Positions 26,630 to 39,700 of a stretch of 64,000 nt of DNA are shown in pieces (positions within the stretch are counted from its first letter, which is position 1; each line of letters opens with the position of its first letter). This DNA is from Strongyloides papillosus (taxonomy: Eukaryota; Nematoda; Chromadorea; Rhabditida; Strongyloididae). The DNA lies in the NCBI GenBank assembly GCA_005656395.1, contig SRSI01000010.1:1736001-1800000 (forward strand). The letters are read 5' to 3'. A program made the translations under genes and the position numbers. The notes below the pieces were generated by a model. That model saw only the letters and a list, made by a program, of their open reading frames with translations, was not told where the DNA came from and made no database searches.

Positions 26630-29600
26630 CTGAAGTTTAAAACCCAGCGTATTGTGAAAATTTAAAAGCGTTATTTTGAAATAATACCAATTTTGATTTT
26701 ATTTTAATAGTAATAGAAAAATCTCTGATCCTATATAAAATTCTGAAAATGGAATACCATTAAAAAGTAGTTTCAAGCAATGGAAAGTATTGAATAAAAA
26801 TTGAAAAATAAATTTAAAACAAAAAAAAGTGATGTAAAAAATTTTTTTCCTTTTTTATAATAATAACCAATAATATTGATAAATGTCCATTGGGAAATTT
26901 AAATATTGTAGTCAATACATTTAATATATTATATTTTAAATTATTTTTACAATTCAATAGAGTTAACTTATTAACATTTGATCTAATAAACTATTATTTC
27001 ATAAACTAAAGATACTACTAAATACAATATATAAAAATAAAATATCAATTAAGTTATATTAATACTAATTATTCTGTAACTTAGAAAGCATAAATATTCC
27101 GGGAAGTCAAGAATAAAAATTTATGGGTACCAGAGTGTCATGCTTCAAACTAAAATATTACACATATATAAAGAGTTTTTGCAATGACAACACATTTTAT
27201 ATGTTAAGGGGAGCAAAATATGGTATAAAAAGTGGAGAACATAAAGTATAGTAAAACTTTCGACATGTTAATATCTATTCTTTAAATATACGTTGCTTCG
27301 AAATATAGTCTTATGCCACTTTCTTTCAAATATATCTTACCAATATATCTATCTCCTATTTTATCTATAATGCTTATTTGTCCAAGAGTTGCTTTGTCCA
27401 CAACAATAATTTAAGATTTTTGGAAAATAAAATAAATTTAAAAAGATAAACTTTTAGGAAATATTATTGATTATTATTATCCTGGACAATAACGTAATAT
27501 GATAAAAAATGTTTCATAAAAAGGTTATTTATAGATTTACCATACTTTTATTATATAAATAATGAAAGAATTATCCTATATTCTATATTAAAATAGCTTC
27601 AGCGTAAATATCGCTATTATTAATTTTTTATTATTAACCATTTATTGTTATTATTACCATTATATTTTACACATAAATATATCTACAATAACACAAAATT
27701 TAATTTAAAATGAAATGAATATTTTAAAAAAAGATATATCTTATAGCCATTGTAATGATTATTTCAAATATACATTTTATCTTTACATAAATATACAACT
27801 ATATTTTATCAAAAATAAAAAACTATTTTTAAATAATGAATATTATTATTGTTTTTAAAATTAATGATATTAAAAGATGGATAAATAAGGAATATTAATT
27901 GTTAAAGGTTAAATGTTTGTTAATAAAGTGGGATAGGAAAACATAAGTTGTATTTTAATTTTATAAATATTTTCAATAACAAAAAATATAAGTGTTAATA
28001 AATGAAGGATTGTTTGAAGAATTCAAATTTGTAATTTACATCAATTCTATATACTTTGTGAAGAAAGACATTTTCTTTAGAAATTATTTGATGATTTATT
28101 ACATTTTTATGTACAATTTAGATATTATGGTGAAGGTTGAATGAATATCATGCTTTTCAATAATTAAAAAAATTCGAAACAGTATAACTAGAATATATAA
28201 TAAATATAAGTTTCAATATTTATAAGTGATTTATTTTATCATAATGAAATATATTTTCATAGTAGATTATTTAATAAATGTAAAGAAAATGTTTTCTTGT
28301 TAAAAAAAAGCCAAAGATTAAGCATAATCCTTAAAACATTTTAATATCTATAATTAACACACGAATATTTATATAAAGCATGAAAGATTTATAAAATAAA
28401 TAGATTAATGATATATTTATACATTTATTTTAGAGTTTAAATATAATATTAATATATTTATCATAATATACATATTAGATTTAAACTAATGATTATTGTT
28501 AGTATAAAAAGTACTTTGAAAGTTAAGGAAAATCATATATGGTTTATGGTCATATTTCAAATTTTTTGTTATAAGATGTTTAACAATTTGTAAAGTATAT
28601 AATTATTTCTAAATACACATGTTAAATTATTGAAGAAGCATCTTAAATTTATTTTTCGTCCAATAATAATGCACATGAATGTGCATGAAATATGTTTTAT
28701 TCATAAAATTTGTAATACATAAATTTATACATTTAGAAAACAATATAATATTGTCCTGATGATAACACAAGAACAAACATAAATGTTAAATAATTAAAGA
28801 CAAACAATATGTTTAAATTAATTTTATTGAAATTTGAGTTGGTCTTCTACGATAAAAGTATGCACCTTTATTAAGATATTAAAATAAAAGATAAATACTA
28901 TTATTGAGAAATATTTTTGCCAAAATGTACACTCTATTCTTCAAATGAAATGTGTATTTTGTACTATTTTTAAACATTATAAAATTACTATAAATGATAT
29001 ATTAAAATTTCTAAAAGTAATAATTGAAGTTGTAAATAAAATATGTTATTTAGAAAAATAATTATATCCTATGTATTTATTTACTTTTAAAGTGCAATTT
29101 TTAAAAATATATTTGTACAAAAAAGTTTTTTTATTATTCTATGTGAAAAGATTTGTTACCATAATAAAATTAAACAAAATATAGATATTAAGGGTTTTTT
29201 TTTACAGTGTCAATTGATGAAGGATAAAAGTTCTTAGTAATTGATATAATATCTTTAAACTTTTTTGACGATTAAATAAATTGTAATAAAAGTTTAAAAC
29301 ATATACTATATTGGAATTAGATCATTCATACAATTTTATTGTTATTTAATGGCACAAGTTAATTTTTTTTCCTTTATCAATTAAATAAAAATGAAGAGTA
29401 TTGAAAAACAAGAAGAAAGTAAACATGTGAAATTTAATATCAAGTACCAAATTTGGATATATTTAAAAGTAATGATATTAAAATAAAAAAGAATTAAATG
29501 TCTGTTTCTCAAATTTCTTTCTACCACACCTTAGATCTACTAAATTTTTAATTACTTTTAATACAAATATTTCAGAAATAAAAATTTATTTGTAATTTAA

Positions 29601-31316
29601 ATGTATCGATAAAAGTTACCTTAATAAAATCATATTTAATTGTCTTAACAATCATAACATTACCTTTTTAAATCATGTTAAGAATTAAAACTTGACAGGT
29701 TCACACTTGATTGACAAAATTGTAATCAAAAGTTTATCTCACATAAACATCATGTCATTGTTAAATCATATTTATTTATATTTCTCTTATCATTATATAA
29801 TCATCAGATATCCTAATGTAATACATTTAATAACTATTTTTTATTATTTCAATCTATCATGATAATCGTGAAAAATATTTAATTTATTATTATCAATTGT
29901 CATATTCTTGATGTACAATTTATCTAATTTTTTTACATAATGTAAATTAGAAAGTCCCTTCTGAAACTTGATATTCTTTTCATACTCCAAATAATTATAT
30001 TCCTTTCACGGACATGTATTTATTTCGGAAGTGATAGAAAATATAAAATTTGTATCTTGCTTTATTCATTAAACGTCACAAACAGCAATTACATAAAATT
30101 AGCTTTATCTGGTCTAATTAAAGAGAGCTAATTGAAAAATTAAGTGAATGCCTTTTCTATAGAAATGTGTTTGTGAAATATCCTTAATATTTCTATTTTT
30201 CTGTATGTTATTTTAAAAATGCCGGTGAAGTTTAATATTGAAAAATGGGTCTTATAATATTAATAGTTAATTAGTATTATAATTGAAAACTATTCATGTC
30301 TTTCTTATCAAGTTTGTCTTAGAGTTATTAAGAATGTTTTAATATACATTTAGTAGCTGTAGTTAAAAATTTACTTTTATAATAAAGTGACGGCAAATTA
30401 ACAATTCCTAATTGACAGATTTTGTATTAATAGATGAAAATTGGCATTCTTGTCAATCACAATAAATACCATCTTCTTAATGATATTTTGGATATTCTTT
30501 AATTATTCCGTGTATATTATTACAATTGCCTAAAAAGTCTTTTTCGAATAATATTCCTCCAATTTATTTCTTTTATTAAGAGACACATTAAAGGATAATA
30601 TTAAAAACATACGTAAATAGATAGTTGACAGCCGCAATGAGTCTTGTAATATTAAATTAATGAGATTAGCTCAATTATATCATTAACTCTAAACAATCTG
30701 TGTACTCTATCAATTACAACTCTTCCTTACTTTATTACCCTCATACATCTACCGTGCTATTTTAATATCTTACCAAATATAGTGTCAAAAAGAAAAAGAT
30801 TTTTAATGGCAGTAATTTCAGTTAAATAATTGTAATGAGTTATACATGATTTCAATGACATAAAGATAAGAGCGCCTCCAATGATTAAATAAAATTAAAT
30901 AAAATATTATATCAGTATTTGTGTAAATGGTAGCGGAGATTGGCTCAGAAGATATTAATGATACATCATGTTAATAGCCCTTTACAGAGCCGTGTCAAGT
31001 TTTGATTATACCTTTATTATCTTAACTTTTGTCTTAACATCAATCGAAATAGTTGCGTCAGTGTCAAAACATCATTACATATTGAGTAATTCAACTTCCA
31101 AATACATAATCATCAATTAGTTAAAGAAATTGTTATTTAGATGATACTATCAGATAAAGAGCACTGATTACCATGCTTCTTAACTTTACCTATAATTAGT
31201 TATCCCGATACGATGACCTCGTAATATAAGATATCTAAGGAAATAAATATCAAATTTTTTCTCCCGTTATTACTTTGCTTCTTCTCATTTTCACACTCAC
31301 TTATAATATTTCTAAA
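26630..31316. promoter_or_regulatory. Shared upstream region of unc-13 (minus) and ceh-16 (plus)
   Basis: 4.7 kb with no assignable gene. It must contain the missing first exon(s) and promoter of the distal unc-13 transcript and the cis-regulatory DNA of ceh-16. The segment from about 29500 rightward is visibly less monotonous than the poly-A/T introns to its left. It contains two perfect PBX/EXD-type cores in opposite orientation, TTGATTGACAA at 29707-29717 and TTGTCAATCA at 30450-30459. A coding-like, GC-richer island sits at 27290-27420. Enhancer function is inferred. Confidence 0.4.
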
Positions 31317-31860
31317 ATGCCGAAAGTAAGTAAAAAATCGGTTTGTTTAATTAAAAATTAAAAAAATGTGAATATTACACTTTAAAATTATTTTACATTA
31401 TTTCTACTAATTAAAAATAATAAATTAATTAGAAAAATGATTAAAATCTTTACATTATTTGCTTTACTATCAAAGTTGTTTTTCATGTTTAGTTGCAGAG
31501 TTATCATTAAAACAGTTATTTAGAAGGGCAACAACATAATTATATATAGAAGAAACATTAAAAACATGTTAATCTACTAGAAGCTATGATCTGATAACAA
31601 AGCAAAAAAATTGTTTCTATATTTTTCTATATTGTGGAAATTGTAAACTCTATCAGCACGCCCCAATTACCCTTTTTCATAACTTTTCTTTCCTTGTATA
31701 TCAAATATGTATAAATTCGTCCTTCCGACAAAACTACCGTAATTAACATGAAAACGATGACATAAAGGCGGTGCGCTTTTTATTTTATGATTATAGAAGA
31801 CGTTAGTTTTCATTTACCACTTCATTTTCAGTCATTCAATTCTCAAGAGATTCTCATATA
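31317..31860 (+). promoter_or_regulatory. ceh-16 proximal 5' region with leader acceptor
   Basis: TTCATTTTCAG at 31821-31831 is a good acceptor 29 bp before the ceh-16 ATG and may serve SL trans-splicing or a 5' UTR intron. Upstream, ATGCCGAAA followed by a perfect donor GTAAGT (31317-31331) could be a leader exon; if joined to 31832 it would make a 12-residue upstream frame whose TAA overlaps the ceh-16 ATG by one base. This leader model is speculative. Confidence 0.35.
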
Positions 31861-33207
31861 ATGAATCCGTTAAAATCTCTAACTATTGACTCATCATTTA
31901 ATAATACTACCTCTTCATCACCAAACTCTTCTATTTATGGTGACATACCATCAAATTCATCATCAATGAATTCATTACAATCACCTAATTCTTTAAATTC
32001 ATCTATATTAAATAATAATCAACTAAAATTTTCAATTGATAATATATTACAACCACAATTTGGAAAGGTATTTTTTTATTTATATACATATTTTTTAATA
32101 ATATTAATATTTTTAAGAATATGTTGGATTTTGCTTTGAATCCACTAAATTTGTTCGCAGCAGCAATGGCTGCTAATACATTTTTAACACAAAACCCACA
32201 AATAACATTGGATGATAAATTAGCTACACCAACATTACCTATCTTTTCAGTTTCATCAACTCAAAATTCCCTTGCTGCAGCATTTTCAGCCGCAGCTGCT
32301 TCAATGAATTTGTCCACAACATCAAGTGACGGAACAACATTTTCAAGAATTAATAACATGACACCTACATCACAAAGTGAATCACCAAATCACAACTCTC
32401 CTACAACGTCTAACTCCGGCAATTCAAATCTTCCAGCATGGGTTTATTGTACCAGATATTCCGATAGACCATCAGCAGGACCACGTACTCGAAAAATGAA
32501 GCGTAAAGATAGTATTACCGGTGAGGATGAAAAAAGACCTAGAACTGCATTTACAGCAGAACAATTAGAACGCCTCAAACAACAATTCCTTGATAACAGA
32601 TATCTAACCGAAAAGAGACGTCAAGAATTGGCACATGAATTAGGATTAAATGAATCACAAATTAAAATTTGGTTTCAGGTAAATTTTCTTATAAATTTAA
32701 AATTAACCATATTTAAATTTATGATTTTACTTTTTTTTGTATCTTGCTTTTGTTAAGTAGTTAACCTCATTTGCAACAATATTTATTACATTACTAATTT
32801 TATTGGCTTCTTAACTGTCTTTGTCTATATAGTATGTTATAAAGGAAATTGTCAAAGTAAGATTTAGAAATAATTAGCGTTCATTATATTTGTTGACAGA
32901 ACTTGTTAAGAAGCCGAAATGTTAGGATGTGAAACGGTGTGTCTATTTATATATAGTGTTATATGATAATATCAATATGAGCAAAATTATTTTCTTATTA
33001 GTGTTTCTTTGTTTTAATCCGATGTAAGGTTAAGTGAGTAATAAAAATACCTCCTATAGATGGAAATTTATTGTTAAATAATTTAATTTTTTTATATTTC
33101 AGAATAAAAGAGCGAAATTAAAAAAAGTTTCTGGTAATCCACCAACAAAGTCAAATTCAATGAATATACCAATATTGCCACAGGGATTGTATATGTCTTC
33201 GTCCTAA
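31861..33207 (+). CDS. ceh-16: Engrailed-class homeodomain transcription factor
   Basis: Engrailed proteins are homeodomain repressors; the worm orthologue CEH-16 patterns seam cells (family knowledge). Exons 31861..32067, 32118..32678 and 33103..33207 give 290 aa, phase 0 at both introns. All engrailed homology blocks are visible in order: EH1 repressor motif FSIDNIL (binds Groucho) near residue 57; an Ala-rich stretch; the PBC-binding block [15 protein letters not shown] just before the homeodomain; the homeodomain starting [17 protein letters not shown] with recognition helix IKIWFQNKRAK; and a C-terminal block with PQGLY. The second intron falls after Gln50 of the homeodomain, inside the DNA-recognition helix. 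The middle is Ser/Thr/Asn-rich. Identity is secure. Confidence 0.97.
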
Positions 33208-33721
33208 AAAATATTTTTTTTTGTTTTCAAAGCAATCATGAAGAACATGGTGATCTCACATAGATTTACACATGAAAAATGGACATACAAATAATATAGA
33301 AGAATGTCATGTATTCTTCTATAAATTATATACAAAATTTATAATGGCATTTTATCAATAATTTGATCTTAAATAACCTCTTATTACTTTAAAATAAAGA
33401 GAATAATTTAATACAAATTTAAAAAATTATATCTATCTATCTTATTAATAATAAATATATAATAGTAAATAATGTTTTTATTTTAACAACATAAAAATTG
33501 ATTTAATGTATTGTTATGAAGCATAAAAGACCGTAATCTTATTAATAAGATCTAAAAATTCGCTACTTAATAACGTTTTGCATGTCGGAGATGGTTATCT
33601 GTTATCTAATTTCATTTTATAAGCAATTAACAAATAGTTTTTGCTAAACAATTTTATTTTTCAATATCATAAAAAAAATGTGATAATTGTAATTGTTGTA
33701 TCATGAAAAATATAATGTAAC
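33208..33721. other. Convergent 3' region of ceh-16 and the dynein gene
   Basis: About 510 bp between two stop codons on opposite strands; expected to hold both 3' UTRs. AT-rich, with AATAAA-like signals on both strands. No other feature seen. Confidence 0.6.
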
Positions 33722-36700
33722 TTAAAATATTTTAGGGGATGATGTTAACAATTTTACACCTCTTAATGACCAATGTGATTCTGGTATATTTGAATGAATC
33801 ATTACTGGTAAAACTTGTATATATTCATTTAATACATTGTCAAAATGATACAGTTGAAAATACATTTCTTTAAATACTTTAGATTGATGATTTTCTTGGT
33901 GTTTTTTATTTAATCCCAATTCAGACATGATAACTTTTTTAGAAAGTGCGTTAAGAAAATTAGTTGATACATTTTTTAGACAAATATATATACTTTCTAT
34001 TGGTGTAGATGCGCGATCTGCAGATGATAATTCTTTTAAAGTATACATATTTTTCTGGGATTTAACATCATATGTGCAACCAATTAAATAACACCCTTGA
34101 AGTTCTAAAACATGACATTTATCTTCAGGTTCTTTTATAGTACCATAACAATAAATTTCTTCAATATTACAATCATATTTTTTTGCGAAATCGAGTTTTA
34201 CAGCCTCGATTATTGAAATTGGTTTCAAAATTTTTCTCAAATCAATTTTTCGTATTCCTTTTGTCAACAAAATACTTTCTAAGTATTGAATACGTAAAAA
34301 ATGTTTTGACGAATCTTTTATTTTTGTTTTTAAAAAGTTAATTTCATTTGTTATACAAAAACCAACATAATCTAAATGTTTTAAATTTTTTAATATATAA
34401 CTAGATGGAACCTTTTCTAATATAAATGCAAGATCATCGTTTTCTGTTATATTGTTATTTTGGTTGCCTCTTTTAAAAATATCTGTCATTTTTAAAACTT
34501 TTGAACTTTTTCCAATAATTTTTAACAGGAAATCACGATGAGTTATAATCTCTTGTTGAAGAAATATTTCAGGAATACGTTTATTAAGACCACTTAAATG
34601 TAAACTTTGACAAAAATTTAAATTATCAATTTTTGATGCTATCACTTCACTTGGATGAGATAAGTCAATATTTAGGAGATTCTCAATAATTAGGTTGTCA
34701 AATTTGTTAAGACCAACAAATATCCATTTAGCCAATACTGTAAAAGTAAGCAAATCGTTTTCATCAGACATTTTTCCTTGATAAGTTAATTCCAATATAT
34801 TTTGATATATTGACTCTAAATAATCATGGTTTATTATTGTCATATTTTCTTTGTATAAATTAATCATACTTATAAAATCTGTAAATGTTGGTGAAAATTC
34901 GTTAAACCAACTATAAATACCATATTTAGATCTTTCAATTAATACATAATGAAATATACACAATTTATACAATGTCTGTCTAAACACAAGAGTCTCTGTA
35001 TTATCATGTATTTCACATATAACTTTATTTGTATAACAAAATTTTAAAAAACTTTTTATAGTAAAGACTTGATCCATTGCAACAACTGTGATATTATCAA
35101 ATAATGCGCAATCTTCTGTCATTCCATCATTGGAAATGGTAGCAAAAAGGCGAAATTGATCAGAATGATTTTTTACTAAATTATTTGATAAATTTTTTAA
35201 AATTAGTGTTAACTGAGAAATATTTTGAGGTGTACCGAGATGACAATTTTCTATTATAATCCAATCACCATTTTCGAAATATTTATTCCATTTAATCTTA
35301 TCAATTTCTTCGATTGAAATTATACTACATTTTCGATTAATATTGACACTCATCGAAAGTTGATGAAGTGATTGTAGTAGATAATCACTTGATATTGATG
35401 AAGAGTACGCAAAAAGAACTGGTTTATTTAAATTATATATTTTTTTTAAATTCTCAAATAACTCATTATTTTGTTTACTACTTAATTTGACAAATTTTTC
35501 ATACTCATAAAATAATTTATCTAAATTCATTTGACTTGATGAATCAAAAAAGTCAAAATTAGGAAGATTTGACACAACAAATTCAAATATTTGTTGGTGT
35601 GGTTTAAAAAGTGCCATGCCAAACAGTTGTACAAAATATTTTGATATGTCATCTCTTAACTGATCATTATTTGTTTCTTTAATGTCAGATGTAACATTAA
35701 TTAATGCATCTCTAAAAACATCAATCAGGAAGTTAAGTGAACGGGTATATAATCCATTTATTATAGGTAAATTCATTGAGATTTTAATAATCTTGATTGT
35801 ATGATTTATCACTGACACATAACTATTAGTTATTTGAGTCAAATGTTCATTAATTAAATAAATTTCTTTTTTATTTTCTTGAATTTTCAATGTAATTGTT
35901 TTCATTTCATTTAACATATCAATTGAAGCTTCATTTTCAAGGTCTTTGCTTTTAGCTAGAAGTAATAGAATATTTTCTTCAATATCGCTCAGTTTATTTG
36001 ACAGTTCGAAATTGCTTTTATCTAAAATTGCTTTTCGTGACATTTGGTTTGAAGCAATAACTTTTAATAATACTTCTGTTAAATTATTTTTAATAATTTC
36101 CTCGTTAACGGTTATACTAATACAACATAAATAAGATAAAAAATCACTAGAAAATTGATTAACTTTTTGACTACTACACAAAATTACATGAAAATTATCA
36201 TTGTAGGGTATCATTTCATTATTATACCGTAACATCTTTCCTTCATTGATAATAAATAATTGTTTGTTACATACTTGATGAATAACTAGAGGGATAGGAT
36301 TAATGACATTATCAATAAGTATTATTTTACCATCAATAATACAATTTTTTAAAATTTCACAAAGATTCTTATCATGACAGTCAATAGTTATTAATTCTTC
36401 ACCGACCATATAAGAAATATTTCTACCGACAGCACCCTGACTATCAAAAACAAGTGGTACTTTTCGACTAGATAAAACAATAGAAAATGTATTTATCAAA
36501 TCCTTTTGACAATTTAAATATTTTGAAGTAGGATCAAAAAACATTGACATTTTAAAAATCTCCTTACTTCCAGAGATATTTGTTATTTCATTTATCATTT
36601 CTTGTTTTCTATTACTTTCCCAATTACTTATATATTCCATAATTGCACCACCAACAAGCATATTATATTTATACACTTCAGATTTTTGTTTTAATTCTGT

Positions 36701-39700
36701 TATTTTATCTCCCCATTTAACTTTTTCCATGTTCAAAGCATTTAATAGTCTTTCTGCTCTACCCATTTTCACTTCACAATTACTAATATTTCCAATTAAA
36801 TCTTCCTTTCTTTGACTCATCTGACTAAATTGATCACTTAACTTTTGAAGACGTTCTGTAATTTCAATAAGAGCTTTTCTTTTTGATTCTAGTAATTTCA
36901 TTTCACTTTTTACCAATGTCTCCGCTTCTCTTAATTTTTTTTTCTTTGGTTCGATAAACTCACTTATTTTCAAATAAGTGTCAATTCTTCTTATCCATTT
37001 ACATAATCCTTCTGCAGCAGCTGAAGAAGCTCCAATGTTTTCTGGATCGAGATCTTCACGAGAAAGGTACTCTCTTCTTAGTTTTCTTATTACTTTTAAT
37101 GGAATTTTATCTTTCTCAAAAGTTTTAATTCTTTGCAAAAAATGCATGTCAGAAAGCAATTTTTGTGCCGTTACCCAATAATCAAATGTTGGTTTTTTTC
37201 CTGGCTCTTGAATTTTTGTTGGTTGTTCTTCTAAAAGAATACATATAGCTTCCATACAAAGCCTTACACCACTTGGTGGATATCTCATTGCCTTAAGCAT
37301 ACTAATATCTTTTTGATCAATACATTGTAATGCATCAATAGCAGACTCTAGTGCTGGTGTTGCTTCAGCTAAATCATTTTCACATTCAGCTTTTAGTGAT
37401 TGAGCATTTGTTGCTGCAGTGTTAGCTTTAAATTCATTTGCTGCCACAACTTCTCGCATATTTTCAACTTCAATAGTATCTTTCTCAATAATACAAATCA
37501 ATTGTGATGTTTCAAGTGAAGTTCTTAATAACTCCGGTTGAAGGCGTAGTAATTCTTGTTGTAAAAAATTCATTTGTTCATCAGCTTTGACGATCCTTTT
37601 GATACCTGCTTTGTATCTTTTATCTAATGTCTCAATACCAATTCTCATTTTTTTACATAAATAACAATAAGTTTTACAAAAGTCAATGAAATGTTTTGAT
37701 GAAATTGAATGATCAACTTTTCGAATGACATTATGTATGTTAATCATTCTGTGGACAAAGTTAGATGATTGACCATCACTAAATTCACCGGATTCTTCCA
37801 AAATAGAAACCCCAATATCCAAAAAATCATTATCTGTCCATTTTCTCCAATCTTCTACTATAAAATAATCTTTAATACTTCTTAAATCTCCTAAACCATT
37901 GGTATCGTCTCTAACGGCAAACCGAATTTTTAAATTTAACTTTAATAACTTTTGAATACATTTATATTTCATCCATTCATTTGTAGTTGCCTTAATTTCT
38001 CTAAAAATGTTTCACAATTAAAATATAATTAGTGGAAAAAAAGTTAATTTTCGTGGTGGGACGTGGGGATATAGCTCAGGGGTAGAGCGCTCCCTTAGCA
38101 TGGGAGAGGGCTGGGGTTCGATTCCCCATATCTCCAGAATCCTTTTGTCAAAACTTACTCTACTTCTGATATTTCTTGATTTTCTAGTTTATCTGAAGAT
38201 GCTTTAATTGAATTTCTCATATAAAATGAATCGGCCAATTCATTTATAGCTTTTGGTCCGAATAGATCAATCGGTAATCCCTCATTAACTAATTGTGTCA
38301 CATCCTTTATAATCACATCCATCGTTCTTTTATCATAGATATTATCTGGAATGTAAAGTAAAATCTTTTTATCTTCAACAACAGCAGTGTATATAGATTT
38401 TTTTAAAATCACATCCCAATGTGCTGAAGAAATATCTGGATAGATTAACTCAAAATTTATTTGTCCAATGTAACAGGCAAATGAGACAGTTTCTATATCC
38501 CAAGAATTGTACGATGTGAAAATTATAGAGTAATAATTTGAAACTAAAAATATTTTCCACAAATAAGCTATTCGTCTACATATAGTATCAGTTATAGGGA
38601 ATTCTATTATTTTAAAAAGTTTTGTAAAATCTTTTCTTTTTTTCAGTAGATAATCTTTTAATGAATTTAATAGCACTTCTATTTTTTGTTTATTTTCGTT
38701 CTTAAAAATTACAAAATCATTTCCTTCGTCATCACATTCTCCAAAATAATCACTAAGTATTCTATACGCATTTTTTTGATTTTCAGATAAATATCTATAG
38801 AAATAACGTATTTCATTAAAAATTATTGGGTTATCAGGGGCTAGTGAACTTAATTTATTTACAAGTAAACGTAAAGTCGATTCCGGTCTTTTATATTCTG
38901 AGATATCGGGGAAAGAAAGGGGTAGTACATATCTTCGCATACGTTGCGGAATTTTCTCAACAATATCATTAACATATCTAGTAGAATATTCACCAACAAA
39001 ATAGACATTTTCAAAGGAACACTCAGAACCATCTACATGCTGTATAATTTTTCTATCATAACAACAACGCAAAAATTCCCAAATACTATTTCGTGATGTA
39101 TCATTTACTAAATTAAGTGAGTTAATAATGATTAAAATGTTCCTATTCCCAGGTACAGTATAATGATTTTTCGTTACCCGAAATAATTTAGTTTGTAATA
39201 GGGAGTCTAAAAATATTGTTGCTGTAGTTTCGATTGTCATGTCAAATTTATAAACTTCCCATAATGAAACATCTAACGAGGAAGCAAATTGGTTTAAAAA
39301 TGTTGTTTTTCCGGATCCAAATGTTCCTGTTAGTATTAAAAAATGATTTCCGAATATTAATTTTGATAAAATACTATTTAGCTGGTTTAAATCACTATTA
39401 TCAAATATCAATGTTGGTGATTTCTGTGAATGTAAAGGCTTTGGCATTTTAATTTTTTCTAAGTTGAAATTTTTTAAATAATCCTGTTTAGGGAGTATTA
39501 AATTTTGAAAAATATATTGAATTTCAAAAATCAAAGTGTTATAGGATGAGGAAGCCCAAAAATTCTTATACGCGTTTAAGATACTGTTAAATTGTATGTA
39601 AAACAAATTTTTGATATAGTTGTTTGGAAATTTTAACAAACTAACAATTTTCATAATACGTTTATGCTCCTCTTCATCAATCAAATTTGATGACAAATCA

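Noticed and set aside
27290..27420. Candidate unc-13 first exon (minus strand)
   Set aside because: Open and ending in a donor of usable phase, but with no ATG, no acceptor and an in-frame stop just upstream; kept only as a finding.
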